Source: Bacteroidota bacterium (GTDB taxonomy: Bacteria > Bacteroidota > Bacteroidia > Chitinophagales > Chitinophagaceae). From it: DNA of 18,795 nucleotides. The stretch is taken from assembly GCA_023392575.1 (NCBI GenBank), contig JAEVYV010000073.1, forward strand, positions 1 through 18,795, in the 5' to 3' direction. Under the pieces are notes generated by a model. It ran no database searches, had not been told where the DNA came from, and saw nothing but the letters and a program-made list of their open reading frames with translations. Positions 1 through 6,709 of this stretch are shown here, one piece after another. Position numbers and translations under genes: made by a program. Positions within the stretch are counted from its first letter, which is position 1. The number at the start of each line of letters is the position of its first letter.

Positions 1-1154
1 CCCCCCAACGCGATAGCACATGGCTGTTCAGCGCCACCATGCCCCCCGAGATCCGGAAGGTGAGCAAGAAATACATGCAATCTCCCGTGGAAATTACGGT
101 GGGGAAAATGAATACAGCCAACAAAAACATCGATCATCAGTATTTTGTTGCTCCGGCGCCACACCGCTACGAAACGCTGAAAAGACTAATTGATTTCAAC
201 CCCGGCATGTATGGCATCATCTTTACCCGCACCAAGGCCGATGCCCAGGAAATTGCCGAAAAGCTGACCCGGGAAGGATATGATATTGATGCTTTGCACG
301 GGGATCTTACCCAGGCCCAGCGCAATAAGGTAATGGACGAGTTTCGGGATAAGACCCTGCAGTTGTTAATCGCCACGGATGTGGCGGCTAGGGGAATTGA
401 TGTGCAGGGCATAACGCATGTCATCAATTATGAGCTGCCCGATGACGTGGAGGTGTATACCCACCGAAGCGGCCGCACGGGCCGGGCCGGCAAAACCGGG
501 GTGTGCATGTCCATTGTGCATTCCAGGGAAACCGGACGGATACGGCAAATTGAACGGATGGTGCAGGCGCCTTTTCACCGACTGGAAATTCCATCGGGAA
601 AGGATGTGTGCCGCAAGCAGTTCTTTTATTTCATGGATAAATTACTGAAAGCCGATATCAGCCACGGTGATTACGAGACCTACCTGCCCATGCTGCAGGA
701 AAAGTTTGCCGATATCAGCAAGGATGAAGTATTGAAAAGAGTGGCCGCACTGGAGTTCGACCGCTTTTTGCGGTATTATGAAAACGCAGAAGACCTGAAT
801 GCCCGTGAGCGCCGGGAGGACCGGGGCCGCTTTGCCGGAGAAGGCAAAGGCAGCCGCTTTGGCGAGAAAAGACGCGATACCAGAGGACGGGAGTTTGGCG
901 GCAACGGCAATTCAACACGGTTGTTTGTGAACCTGGGTACCAAGGATGGATTTTATAAAGCCAGTTTCCTGCAATTTATTCTCGACATGAGCGATCTGAG
1001 TAAGGATGTTTTGGGGCGGATTGACATGAAGGAAATGAACAGCTGGATCGAGGTAGACAAAAATGCTGCTTCTAAAATGATTCAATCCATTGATGGAAAA
1101 AAATACAAAGGAAGAAGGTTGCGGATGAACGAAGCTGATTCGGTCAGAAGGTGA
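1..1154 (+). CDS. DEAD-box ATP-dependent RNA helicase, 5'-truncated, with DbpA-type RNA-binding domain
   Basis: The gene enters from the left edge. Reading in frame from base 3, the SAT motif (motif III) lies at about 30-38, so the upstream Walker A and DEAD motifs are outside the window and the ATG at 39 is internal. The helicase C-terminal domain follows: motif IV-like IIFTRT, motif V (IATDVAARGID, about 369-401) and motif VI (HRSGRTGRAG, about 462-491). An Arg/Gly-rich linker (about 790-905) leads to a C-terminal domain (about 918-1148) matching the DbpA RNA-binding fold. In this family the enzyme unwinds short RNA duplexes with ATP and acts in ribosome assembly or cold adaptation; the DbpA tail suggests a structured RNA target such as rRNA. 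The exact paralogue (DeaD/CsdA or DbpA type) cannot be decided without the N-terminus. It is followed by a hairpin and then by the separate promoter of the aromatic operon. Confidence 0.95.
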   Translation, partial: PQRDSTWLFSATMPPEIRKVSKKYMQSPVEITVGKMNTANKNIDHQYFVAPAPHRYETLKRLIDFNPGMYGIIFTRTKADAQEIAEKLTREGYDIDALHGDLTQAQRNKVMDEFRDKTLQLLIATDVAARGIDVQGITHVINYELPDDVEVYTHRSGRTGRAGKTGVCMSIVHSRETGRIRQIERMVQAPFHRLEIPSGKDVCRKQFFYFMDKLLKADISHGDYETYLPMLQEKFADISKDEVLKRVAALEFDRFLRYYENAEDLNARERREDRGRFAGEGKGSRFGEKRRDTRGREFGGNGNSTRLFVNLGTKDGFYKASFLQFILDMSDLSKDVLGRIDMKEMNSWIEVDKNAASKMIQSIDGKKYKGRRLRMNEADSVRR

Positions 1155-1168
1155 ATGAGCCGTTAACA

Positions 1169-1188
1169 GCAAGCAATTTTTTGCTTGC
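1169..1188 (+). terminator. Hairpin after helicase gene, possible weak terminator
   Basis: A perfect 8-bp stem (1169-1176 with 1181-1188) encloses a TTTT loop, 14 nt after the helicase stop codon. The right arm is followed by GGCCGG rather than a T-run, so it lacks the U-tract of a standard intrinsic terminator. It may still be a 3'-end stabilising hairpin. Confidence 0.35.
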
Positions 1189-1246
1189 GGCCGGTGATTT
1201 GCTGCTTTCTGGCACAGAAATAATTTTTTTCTTTTAATTTCATTTT

Positions 1247-1254
1247 TATATTTG
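1247..1254 (+). promoter_or_regulatory. Bacteroidota -7 promoter box of the aromatic operon
   Basis: TATATTTG matches the Bacteroidota primary-sigma -7 consensus TAnnTTTG at every fixed position. It ends 8 nt before the ATG of the Tyr/Phe leader ORF, so the predicted transcript would begin only a few nucleotides before that ATG. No clear TTG/TTTG -33 box lies at the usual spacing; the region is a T-run. The position fits a promoter driving the leader and the pheA-aroC operon. Confidence 0.6.
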
Positions 1255-1261
1255 TTGCAAG

Positions 1262-1342
1262 ATGACCATTACAAAAGCATACGGTTGCTATTTTACTTAC
1301 TTCTATTTTTATTTTAGTAGGAGCCGGGATTGCTTTTGTTGA
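1262..1342 (+). CDS. Tyr/Phe-rich attenuator leader peptide (26 aa)
   Basis: An ATG at 1262 opens a 26-codon ORF ending at TGA 1340-1342. Codons 10-18 read YFTYFYFYF, and the whole peptide has five Tyr and five Phe. Such a run just upstream of a terminator and of phenylalanine/tyrosine genes is the signature of a transcription-attenuation leader peptide (pheL type), whose translation speed reports charged tRNA levels. The Tyr/Phe run ends at 1315. The next codons (1322-1333) form the 5' arm of the antiterminator, and the stop codon also lies in that arm, so a ribosome finishing the ORF would cover it. There is no Shine-Dalgarno sequence, and the start sits almost at the predicted transcript 5' end. 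The peptide itself probably has no function beyond being translated. Confidence 0.85.
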   Translation: MTITKAYGCYFTYFYFYFSRSRDCFC

Positions 1343-1381
1343 ATAGTTTATAAACAAATTCAGCATAAAGAGAATCCCGGC
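1323..1381 (+). promoter_or_regulatory. Antiterminator of the Phe/Tyr attenuator
   Basis: The 9 nt GCCGGGATT at 1323-1331 is exactly complementary to AATCCCGGC at 1373-1381, which is also the left arm of the terminator. Inside this helix, 1333-1336 can pair with 1367-1370, and 1337-1344 with 1358-1365 (one G-U pair, one bulge), giving an almost continuous long hairpin. It is mutually exclusive with the terminator. Inferred model: a ribosome stalled at scarce Tyr or Phe codons leaves the left arm free and the operon is read; a ribosome reaching the stop codon masks the left arm and the terminator forms. Confidence 0.8.
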
Positions 1382-1403
1382 CATTTGGCCGGGATTTTTG
1401 TTT
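1373..1403 (+). terminator. Attenuator terminator before pheA
   Basis: A perfect 10-bp GC-rich stem (1373-1382 with 1387-1396) with a 4-nt ATTT loop is followed by the T-rich tract TTTTTGTTT. This is a strong Rho-independent terminator placed 45 nt before the pheA ATG and inside the operon leader, so it is regulatory rather than gene-ending. Its right arm repeats the antiterminator segment of 1323-1331. Confidence 0.9.
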
Positions 1404-1448
1404 GGCGGGTTGCTCAGGAAAACCAGTCAAACCAGACAAAAATTTTTT

Positions 1449-2270
1449 ATGGGTCTAAAAGTCTCGATTCAGGGTTTTGAAGGTAGTTTTCATCAGATAG
1501 CTGCACGGCAGTTTTTTGGAAATAACATCTCGGTGGCCACCTGTGCCACTTTCCGCGAAGTGGTAGAACGTACGAAAAAAGGCGATACGGACGCCAGTGT
1601 GATGGCCATTGAAAACTCCATAGCCGGCAGCATCCTACCCAACTACCATCTTTTACAAAAGTCGAATTTGACAATAATTGGCGAGGTATACCTGCCCATC
1701 AAGCAACATTTGCTGGTGAATCCAGGGGTGAAATTGGAGGATATCCGTGAGGTGCACTCGCATCCAATGGCCATTCAGCAGTGCCTTGATTTTTTGGTGC
1801 AGCATAGCTGGAAGCTGGTGGAGACTGAAGACACGGCGCTGAGTGCCAAGCACATTCATCAGCACAAGAATAAGTACACAGCGGCCATTGCCGGCAAGCT
1901 GGCTGCCGAATTATTCGACCTGGACATTTTGGCTGAGAACATCCACACCGAAAAACACAACTACACCCGGTTTTTGGTGTTGCAGCAGAAAGACACTCCG
2001 CTGGACGATGCGGACAAGGCTTCCATCAGTTTTCATACGGATCACTCAAAAGGAAGCCTGGCCAAGGTTTTAACCAAAATCGCGGAGGGTGGGATCAACC
2101 TGAGCAAACTCCAAAGCTTTCCCATTCCCGGCAGCAATTGGAAGTACAATTTTCATGCAGACCTGGAGTTTGAAACCAAGGAACAGTTTCATCACGTAAT
2201 AAAAAGCATTGAAGGCTTAACGGAAGCCATAAAAGTTTACGGTGTGTACAAAAACGGAAATTCAAAGTAG
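1449..2270 (+). CDS. pheA: Prephenate dehydratase (monofunctional, with ACT domain)
   Basis: Converts prephenate to phenylpyruvate, the committed step to phenylalanine. The 273-aa product has the periplasmic-binding-protein-like catalytic fold: GFEGSF near residue 9, AIENSIAGS at 53-61, SHPMA at 104-108 and the active-site motif NYTRF at 171-175. A C-terminal ACT domain starts near 190, with KGSLAKVL and a WKYNFHADLEF segment; in this family the ACT domain binds Phe for feedback inhibition. The canonical ESRP of the ACT domain is QSFP here (222-225). There is no chorismate mutase domain; that activity is on the fused protein downstream. The ATG at 1449 is chosen because the open frame above it runs through the attenuator terminator and the N-terminus then aligns with the family. 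First gene of the operon. Confidence 0.95.
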   Translation: MGLKVSIQGFEGSFHQIAARQFFGNNISVATCATFREVVERTKKGDTDASVMAIENSIAGSILPNYHLLQKSNLTIIGEVYLPIKQHLLVNPGVKLEDIREVHSHPMAIQQCLDFLVQHSWKLVETEDTALSAKHIHQHKNKYTAAIAGKLAAELFDLDILAENIHTEKHNYTRFLVLQQKDTPLDDADKASISFHTDHSKGSLAKVLTKIAEGGINLSKLQSFPIPGSNWKYNFHADLEFETKEQFHHVIKSIEGLTEAIKVYGVYKNGNSK

Positions 2271-2276
2271 TTGTTT

Positions 2277-3449
2277 ATGCAAACAAACATTGCAGATAGA
2301 TTAAACGGAATAGGTGAATACTATTTTTCTCAAAAATTGAGAGAGATAGACCAACTCAATAAAACGGGAGAGCCGGTAATTAATTTGGGCATCGGCAGCC
2401 CCGACCTGCCTCCACATCCTGATGTTCTTAAAACCTTGCAGGATGAAGCCGCCAAGTCCAATGTTCACGGCTATCAAAATTATAATGGAGCTCCTGTGCT
2501 GCGGCAAGCCATCAGCACCTGGTATCAAAAATGGTACAACGTGGATTTGGATTCCGATACCGAAATTTTGCCATTGATCGGCTCTAAAGAAGGCATTATG
2601 CACATCAGCATGGCCTATTTAAATGAGGGCGACGAAGTGCTGATTCCCAACCCCGGCTATCCAACCTATAGAAGCGCTACCCAATTAGCGGGTGGGAAAT
2701 GCATCGAATATAAACTAAGCGAAGACACGAATTGGGCACCCAATTTTGCGGCATTGGAAGAAAGAGATTTGACCAAAGTAAAATTGATGTGGGTAAATTA
2801 TCCGCACATGCCCACGGGGCAAGTGCCAACAAAGCAATTGTTTGAAAGCCTGGTGACTTTTGGCAGGAAGCATAACATCCTGATTTGCCACGACAACCCA
2901 TACAGTTTTATTTTGAATGAGCGCCCCATGAGTTTATTGAGTGTTGCAGGAGCTAAAGATGTCGTCGTCGAGCTCAACTCGCTGAGCAAATCGCACAACA
3001 TGGCCGGATGGCGAGTGGGCATGCTGGTCGGGGCCAAACAAAAAATTGACGACGTGCTTCGTTTTAAAAGCAATATGGATAGCGGCATGTTCCTGCCCCT
3101 GCAACTGGCTGCGGCCCAAGCCCTGGCTTTAGGCGAAGACTGGCACAATTCATTAAATGAAGTTTACCGTAAAAGAAGGCAGCGGGTGTTTCAACTGCTG
3201 GATGAGTTGGAATGTGCGTACAGCACGGAGCAGGTTGGCTTGTTTGTCTGGGCAAAAATTCCAGCCGGGTATTCCAACGGGTTTGCCTTAAGCGATGAGG
3301 TATTGCAAAAGACCAAAGTGTTTATCACGCCTGGCGGCATTTTTGGCAGCGCCGGTGATCAATATATCAGGGTAAGCTTGTGCAGCACCGAAGAAAAGTA
3401 CAAGGAGGCCGTAAACAGGATTGCAAAAATTTCAGTACCAAAGTCATGA
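2277..3449 (+). CDS. PLP-dependent class I/II aminotransferase, probably for aromatic amino acids
   Basis: A 390-aa fold-type I aminotransferase. Visible landmarks are GSPDLPPHP near residue 40, PNPGYPTY near 125, an NxPTG-like PHMPTG near 177, CHDNPYSF with the PLP-ring Asp and Tyr near 205-209, SLSKSHNMAGWR with the Schiff-base Lys near 238, and a C-terminal RVSLC with the likely carboxylate-binding Arg. Sequence style is of the aspartate/LL-diaminopimelate aminotransferase group. Its place between pheA and tyrA makes transamination of phenylpyruvate and 4-hydroxyphenylpyruvate (or prephenate) the likely role, by context. A TTG in frame at 2271 is possible but ATG 2277 is preferred. The stop overlaps the tyrA start (ATGA), implying translational coupling. 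Confidence 0.9.
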   Translation: MQTNIADRLNGIGEYYFSQKLREIDQLNKTGEPVINLGIGSPDLPPHPDVLKTLQDEAAKSNVHGYQNYNGAPVLRQAISTWYQKWYNVDLDSDTEILPLIGSKEGIMHISMAYLNEGDEVLIPNPGYPTYRSATQLAGGKCIEYKLSEDTNWAPNFAALEERDLTKVKLMWVNYPHMPTGQVPTKQLFESLVTFGRKHNILICHDNPYSFILNERPMSLLSVAGAKDVVVELNSLSKSHNMAGWRVGMLVGAKQKIDDVLRFKSNMDSGMFLPLQLAAAQALALGEDWHNSLNEVYRKRRQRVFQLLDELECAYSTEQVGLFVWAKIPAGYSNGFALSDEVLQKTKVFITPGGIFGSAGDQYIRVSLCSTEEKYKEAVNRIAKISVPKS

Positions 3450-4285
3450 CGGTTACCGTAGTAGGCATAGGATTGATTGGGGGCTCCATTGCTCTTGCCT
3501 TAAAAGAAAAAGGGCTGGCGCAAAAAATCCTTGGCGTGGAAGCCAGCAAAGAACATGCGCAGCAAGCCATTAAGTTGGGATTGGTGGATGAAATAGTGGA
3601 ACTGGACAAGGCCATTGGGCAATCGCAATTGATCATTTTGGCCATACCGGTGAACGCGGTGGAAGAACTGTTGCCGTCGATCCTGGATAAAGTTGAAAGC
3701 CAGGTGGTGATGGATGTGGGCTCGATCAAAAACGGGATCCTGTCCGGCATCAAGCAGCATCCCAAGCGCAGCCGGTTTGTAGCAACACACCCCATGTGGG
3801 GGACGGAATACAGTGGCCCCAAAGCAGCGGTACGCGGCGCTTTTGCCGGCAAGGCAACCGTGATCTGTGATAAAGAAGCATCGGCTGCCGATGCCGCAGA
3901 GCTGGTAGAGCATTTGTATCAGCAATTGGGCATGCACCTGGTGTATATGAACGCAGAAGAACACGATGTGCACGTGGCCTACGTCAGCCACATCTCACAC
4001 ATCACTTCGTTTGCTTTGGCCAACACGGTACTGGAAAAAGAAAGAGAAGAGGATGCCATTTTCGAATTAGCCAGCGCTGGCTTTGAAAGTACGGTTCGTC
4101 TGGCAAAAAGCAACGCAGCTATGTGGGTACCAGTGCTCATGCAAAACCGCGAGAACGTATTGGATGTGCTCAATGAACATTTAAGCCAGTTGCGCAAATT
4201 CAAAGCCTGTTTGGAAAAAGAGAATTATGAGTACCTGCAGGAGCTGATTGAAAACGCAAATAAAATAAAGCGCATCATAAAGTAA
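3446..4285 (+). CDS. tyrA: Prephenate dehydrogenase
   Basis: Oxidises and decarboxylates prephenate to 4-hydroxyphenylpyruvate with NAD(P)+, the branch to tyrosine. The 279-aa protein begins with a Rossmann motif (GIGLIGGS, 7-14), then DVGSIKNG (90-97), THPMWGTEYSG with a conserved His at 115, SHISH at 181-185, and an all-helical C-terminal domain with ESTVRLA. It is a short monofunctional type with no chorismate mutase and no ACT domain visible, so any Tyr feedback through an ACT domain is absent. The ATG at 3446 overlaps the aminotransferase stop by 4 nt; the open frame extends upstream but the Rossmann fold starts at this Met. Followed by a 325-bp gap, the only large gap in the operon. Confidence 0.94.
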   Translation: MTVTVVGIGLIGGSIALALKEKGLAQKILGVEASKEHAQQAIKLGLVDEIVELDKAIGQSQLIILAIPVNAVEELLPSILDKVESQVVMDVGSIKNGILSGIKQHPKRSRFVATHPMWGTEYSGPKAAVRGAFAGKATVICDKEASAADAAELVEHLYQQLGMHLVYMNAEEHDVHVAYVSHISHITSFALANTVLEKEREEDAIFELASAGFESTVRLAKSNAAMWVPVLMQNRENVLDVLNEHLSQLRKFKACLEKENYEYLQELIENANKIKRIIK

Positions 4286-4332
4286 GTAGTCGTAAAAAGT
4301 TCTTTGTAATAAATAATATGTACTAAGCAGTA

Positions 4333-4476
4333 GTGCTGCTATGATGCTTTCGTTGCGCTGCGTCCGACTGCCGGCGGATCGCACTCGTGTACGGCACCCA
4401 TTCTATGCAGCACCGTTTCTCACAGCAAACGTAAAGGAGCCACGACGCTACGCCGCCGTACCGCTGCGATCGTGGC
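4333..4476. repeat. GC-rich palindromic block between tyrA and the DAHP synthase gene
   Basis: The 325-bp gap 4286-4610 holds a block of about 61% GC (hand count over 4341-4480) against about 32% just downstream. It contains nested inverted repeats: GTGCTGC (4333-4339) with GCAGCAC (4407-4413); inside this, TGCG...TCCG with CGGA...CGCA; and a second hairpin GCCACGA (4439-4445) with TCGTGGC (4470-4476), extended by CGC/GCG with one bulge. No T-run follows on the + strand, so it is not a standard terminator. A 59-codon Arg-rich open frame (4341-4520) crosses it but looks like a by-product. It could be a REP-like dispersed element or a structured mRNA segment. The AT-rich stretch after it carries TACATTTC (4564-4571), one base off a -7 box, so an internal promoter is possible. 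Confidence 0.5.
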
Positions 4477-4610
4477 GAGAAAAAAAGCTGAATAGAATTC
4501 CAAAGCGTACAAGTGAGTGACACAACAAAAGTTGAAAAAAGTACAAAAGCCGATAACAAAAAATACATTTCATCATTCTTCCTTGAAGTGAAGAGAACAA
4601 AGTCAACAAC

Positions 4611-5699
4611 ATGCAAACAACTCAAAATGCAAACACAGAAAAAGTGCTGCAGACCTGGAACAAGCGTCCGCTGATCATCTCGGGTCCCTGCAGCGCCGAA
4701 ACAGAAGAGCAGGTTCTGGAAACCGCCACCCGCCTGGCTAAAACCGGCAAAGTCGATATGCTGCGTGCCGGCATTTGGAAACCCCGTACCAGACCGGGAA
4801 GCTTTGAAGGCATTGGCACAAAGGCGCTGGCCTGGCTGCAACAGGCACGCAAGGCAACCGGTTTGCCCATAGCTGTGGAAGTGGCTACCGCCAAGCAGGT
4901 AGAAGATGCCCTGCATTTTGATGTGGATGTTCTTTGGGTGGGTGCCCGCACCACGGTTAATCCTTTCAGCGTGCAGGAAGTGGCCGACGCTTTGCGGGGC
5001 GCCCATGTGCCGGTGCTCATTAAAAATCCCATCAACCCCGACCTGGAATTATGGATTGGTACGGTGGAACGGGTAGCCAAAGCCGGCATTAAAGAAATTG
5101 GTTTGATTCACCGCGGTTTTTCCTCTTACGGCAATACCGAATTCCGCAATGCGCCCATGTGGCATTTGGCCATCGAAATGAAGCGCCGCAATCCGGAACT
5201 GCCCATCATCAATGATCCTTCGCACATTTGCGGAAGAAGAGATATTTTGCTGGAAGTGGCGCAAAAAGCCATAGACCTGGATTACGACGGTTTGATGATC
5301 GAAAGCCACATTGATCCGGACAAGGCCTGGAGCGATGCCAAACAGCAGGTGACTCCGGAACGCCTGGCCGACATGCTGAATCAGATTGTGTGGAGAAAAG
5401 AAGACGTGGCTTCGGAGGAATACCATGCGGCGTTGGAAAAATTGCGTCAGCAAATCAACCACCTGGACGATGAATTGATGTTCATTTTGAGCCAGCGGAT
5501 GAAAATTGCTGAAAAGATTGCCCAATACAAAAAAGAAAACAACATCACCATTTTGCAGACGAAGCGCTGGAACGAAATTTTGGAAAGAGCTTGTACAAAG
5601 GGAGAGAAGCTGGGGCTGAGCAAGGAATTCATCACCAAGTATTTTGATGCGGTGCACCTGGAAAGCATCACGCATCAAACCAAAATTTTCAACGCCTGA
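4611..5699 (+). CDS. aroF: Bifunctional DAHP synthase / chorismate mutase (AroQ type)
   Basis: Catalyses the first shikimate step (phosphoenolpyruvate + erythrose 4-phosphate to DAHP) and chorismate to prephenate. Residues 1-260 are a DAHP synthase of the KDO8P-synthase-like group: GPCSAE at 25-30 with the metal-binding Cys27, RAGIWKPRTRPGSFEG at 52-67, IKNP at 137-140, DPSH at 202-205 and ESH at 231-233. Residues 270-362 are an AroQ chorismate mutase helix bundle with LRQQINHLDDEL (278-289), SQRM with Arg296, YKKEN near 306, and KRWNEILE near 318. At 362 aa it has the size of the Bacteroidota fusion. In related fusions the mutase domain also transmits prephenate or chorismate inhibition to the synthase. 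Its stop overlaps the aroB ATG by one base (TGATG). The symbol aroF is used loosely; aroG and aroA(G) also occur. Confidence 0.95.
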   Translation: MQTTQNANTEKVLQTWNKRPLIISGPCSAETEEQVLETATRLAKTGKVDMLRAGIWKPRTRPGSFEGIGTKALAWLQQARKATGLPIAVEVATAKQVEDALHFDVDVLWVGARTTVNPFSVQEVADALRGAHVPVLIKNPINPDLELWIGTVERVAKAGIKEIGLIHRGFSSYGNTEFRNAPMWHLAIEMKRRNPELPIINDPSHICGRRDILLEVAQKAIDLDYDGLMIESHIDPDKAWSDAKQQVTPERLADMLNQIVWRKEDVASEEYHAALEKLRQQINHLDDELMFILSQRMKIAEKIAQYKKENNITILQTKRWNEILERACTKGEKLGLSKEFITKYFDAVHLESITHQTKIFNA

Positions 5700-6709
5700 T
5701 GCAGAAAAAAACGTTTCGCTTTAGCAATGCGTCGGTAGATTATTATTTCGCCGGTGGCATCTCGCAGCTTAAAGAAGTGGCGGATCCCAAAAACACGGTC
5801 CTCATCACGGACGAAAACGTGTATTCTGCGCACCAAAAAAGGTTTAAAAAATGGAACAGCATTGTTTTAAAGCCCGGTGAGGAATATAAGGTGCAGGCTA
5901 CGGTGGATTCAGTGATTGCGCAGTTGATTGAAATGCAGGCCGACCGGACCACAACCCTTGTTGGGGTGGGGGGCGGCGTGATTACGGATCTGACCGGCTA
6001 CGTGGCTTCCGTGTATATGCGTGGGGTTCGCTTTGGCTTTATCCCAACCACGCTGTTGTCTTTGGTGGATGCCTCCATCGGTGGAAAGAACGGAATTGAT
6101 GTGGGGGTTTATAAAAACATGGTGGGCATCATCCGCCAGCCTTCTTTTATTCTCCACGATCTGGTTTTCCTCAATTCGCTGCCCGAGCCGGAATGGCACA
6201 ACGGCTTTGCCGAGATCATCAAGCATGCCTGCATTAAAGATGCGGCCATGTTCAAAGAACTGGAAGCCCGGAGTCCATCCGTTTACAGAAAACAAAAGAC
6301 CAGGATCTGCCAGCTCATTCAGCGCAATGCGTTGTTGAAAACAAAAGTGGTGCAGCGGGATGAATTTGAACAGGGTGAACGGAAGCTGCTTAATTTCGGG
6401 CATACACTGGGACATGCCCTGGAGAACCAGTACGACCTATCGCACGGAGAGGCCATTTCTATTGGAATGACGTATGCCTCCAGGCTTTCTCAAAAAATAA
6501 ACGGCTTCCGGCAACCGCAGCGTGTGCAGCAGGTGCTGGAGCAGTATGGCCTACCCACGTTGACACAGTTTGACAAAGACAAGGTGATCGGCGTGTTGAA
6601 AATGGACAAAAAAAAGACAAAGGACGGCATCCATTTTATTTTACTGGAAAGAATTGGCCGGGCTGTCATTCACAAAATTTCTACTGACCAACTTTACGAT
6701 AGTTTATAA
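5699..6709 (+). CDS. aroB: 3-Dehydroquinate synthase
   Basis: Cyclises DAHP to 3-dehydroquinate using NAD+ and a divalent metal, step 2 of the shikimate pathway. The 336-aa sequence shows the NAD-binding GVGGGVITD (89-97), PTTLLSLVDASIGGKNG (116-132), and the metal ligands expected from the family: Glu172 in FAEIIKHA, His235 in NFGHTLGHA and His249 in LSHGEAISIG. It is slightly shorter than many homologues (350-370 aa) but complete. Its start and stop overlap both neighbours by one base (TGATG upstream, TAATG downstream), indicating coupled translation. Confidence 0.96.
   Translation: MQKKTFRFSNASVDYYFAGGISQLKEVADPKNTVLITDENVYSAHQKRFKKWNSIVLKPGEEYKVQATVDSVIAQLIEMQADRTTTLVGVGGGVITDLTGYVASVYMRGVRFGFIPTTLLSLVDASIGGKNGIDVGVYKNMVGIIRQPSFILHDLVFLNSLPEPEWHNGFAEIIKHACIKDAAMFKELEARSPSVYRKQKTRICQLIQRNALLKTKVVQRDEFEQGERKLLNFGHTLGHALENQYDLSHGEAISIGMTYASRLSQKINGFRQPQRVQQVLEQYGLPTLTQFDKDKVIGVLKMDKKKTKDGIHFILLERIGRAVIHKISTDQLYDSL

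Noticed and set aside
1398..1448. Upstream extension of pheA from a TTG codon at 1398
   Set aside because: The extension begins in the U-tract of the attenuator terminator, adds 17 residues with no family match, and the ATG at 1449 gives the normal prephenate dehydratase N-terminus.
3380..3445. Upstream start for tyrA at 3380
   Set aside because: It would add 22 residues before the Rossmann fold and overlap the aminotransferase heavily. ATG 3446 gives the usual 4-nt overlap and a fold starting at residue 2.
4341..4520. A 59-codon Arg-rich ORF in the tyrA-aroF gap
   Set aside because: It coincides with the GC-rich palindromic block, has an Arg/Pro-rich composition unlike neighbouring proteins, no family match, and is best explained as a by-product of the repeat.
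4323..5006. A 227-codon open frame on the minus strand
   Set aside because: Most of it lies antisense to the well-supported DAHP synthase domain and no domain is recognisable; it is a shadow frame.
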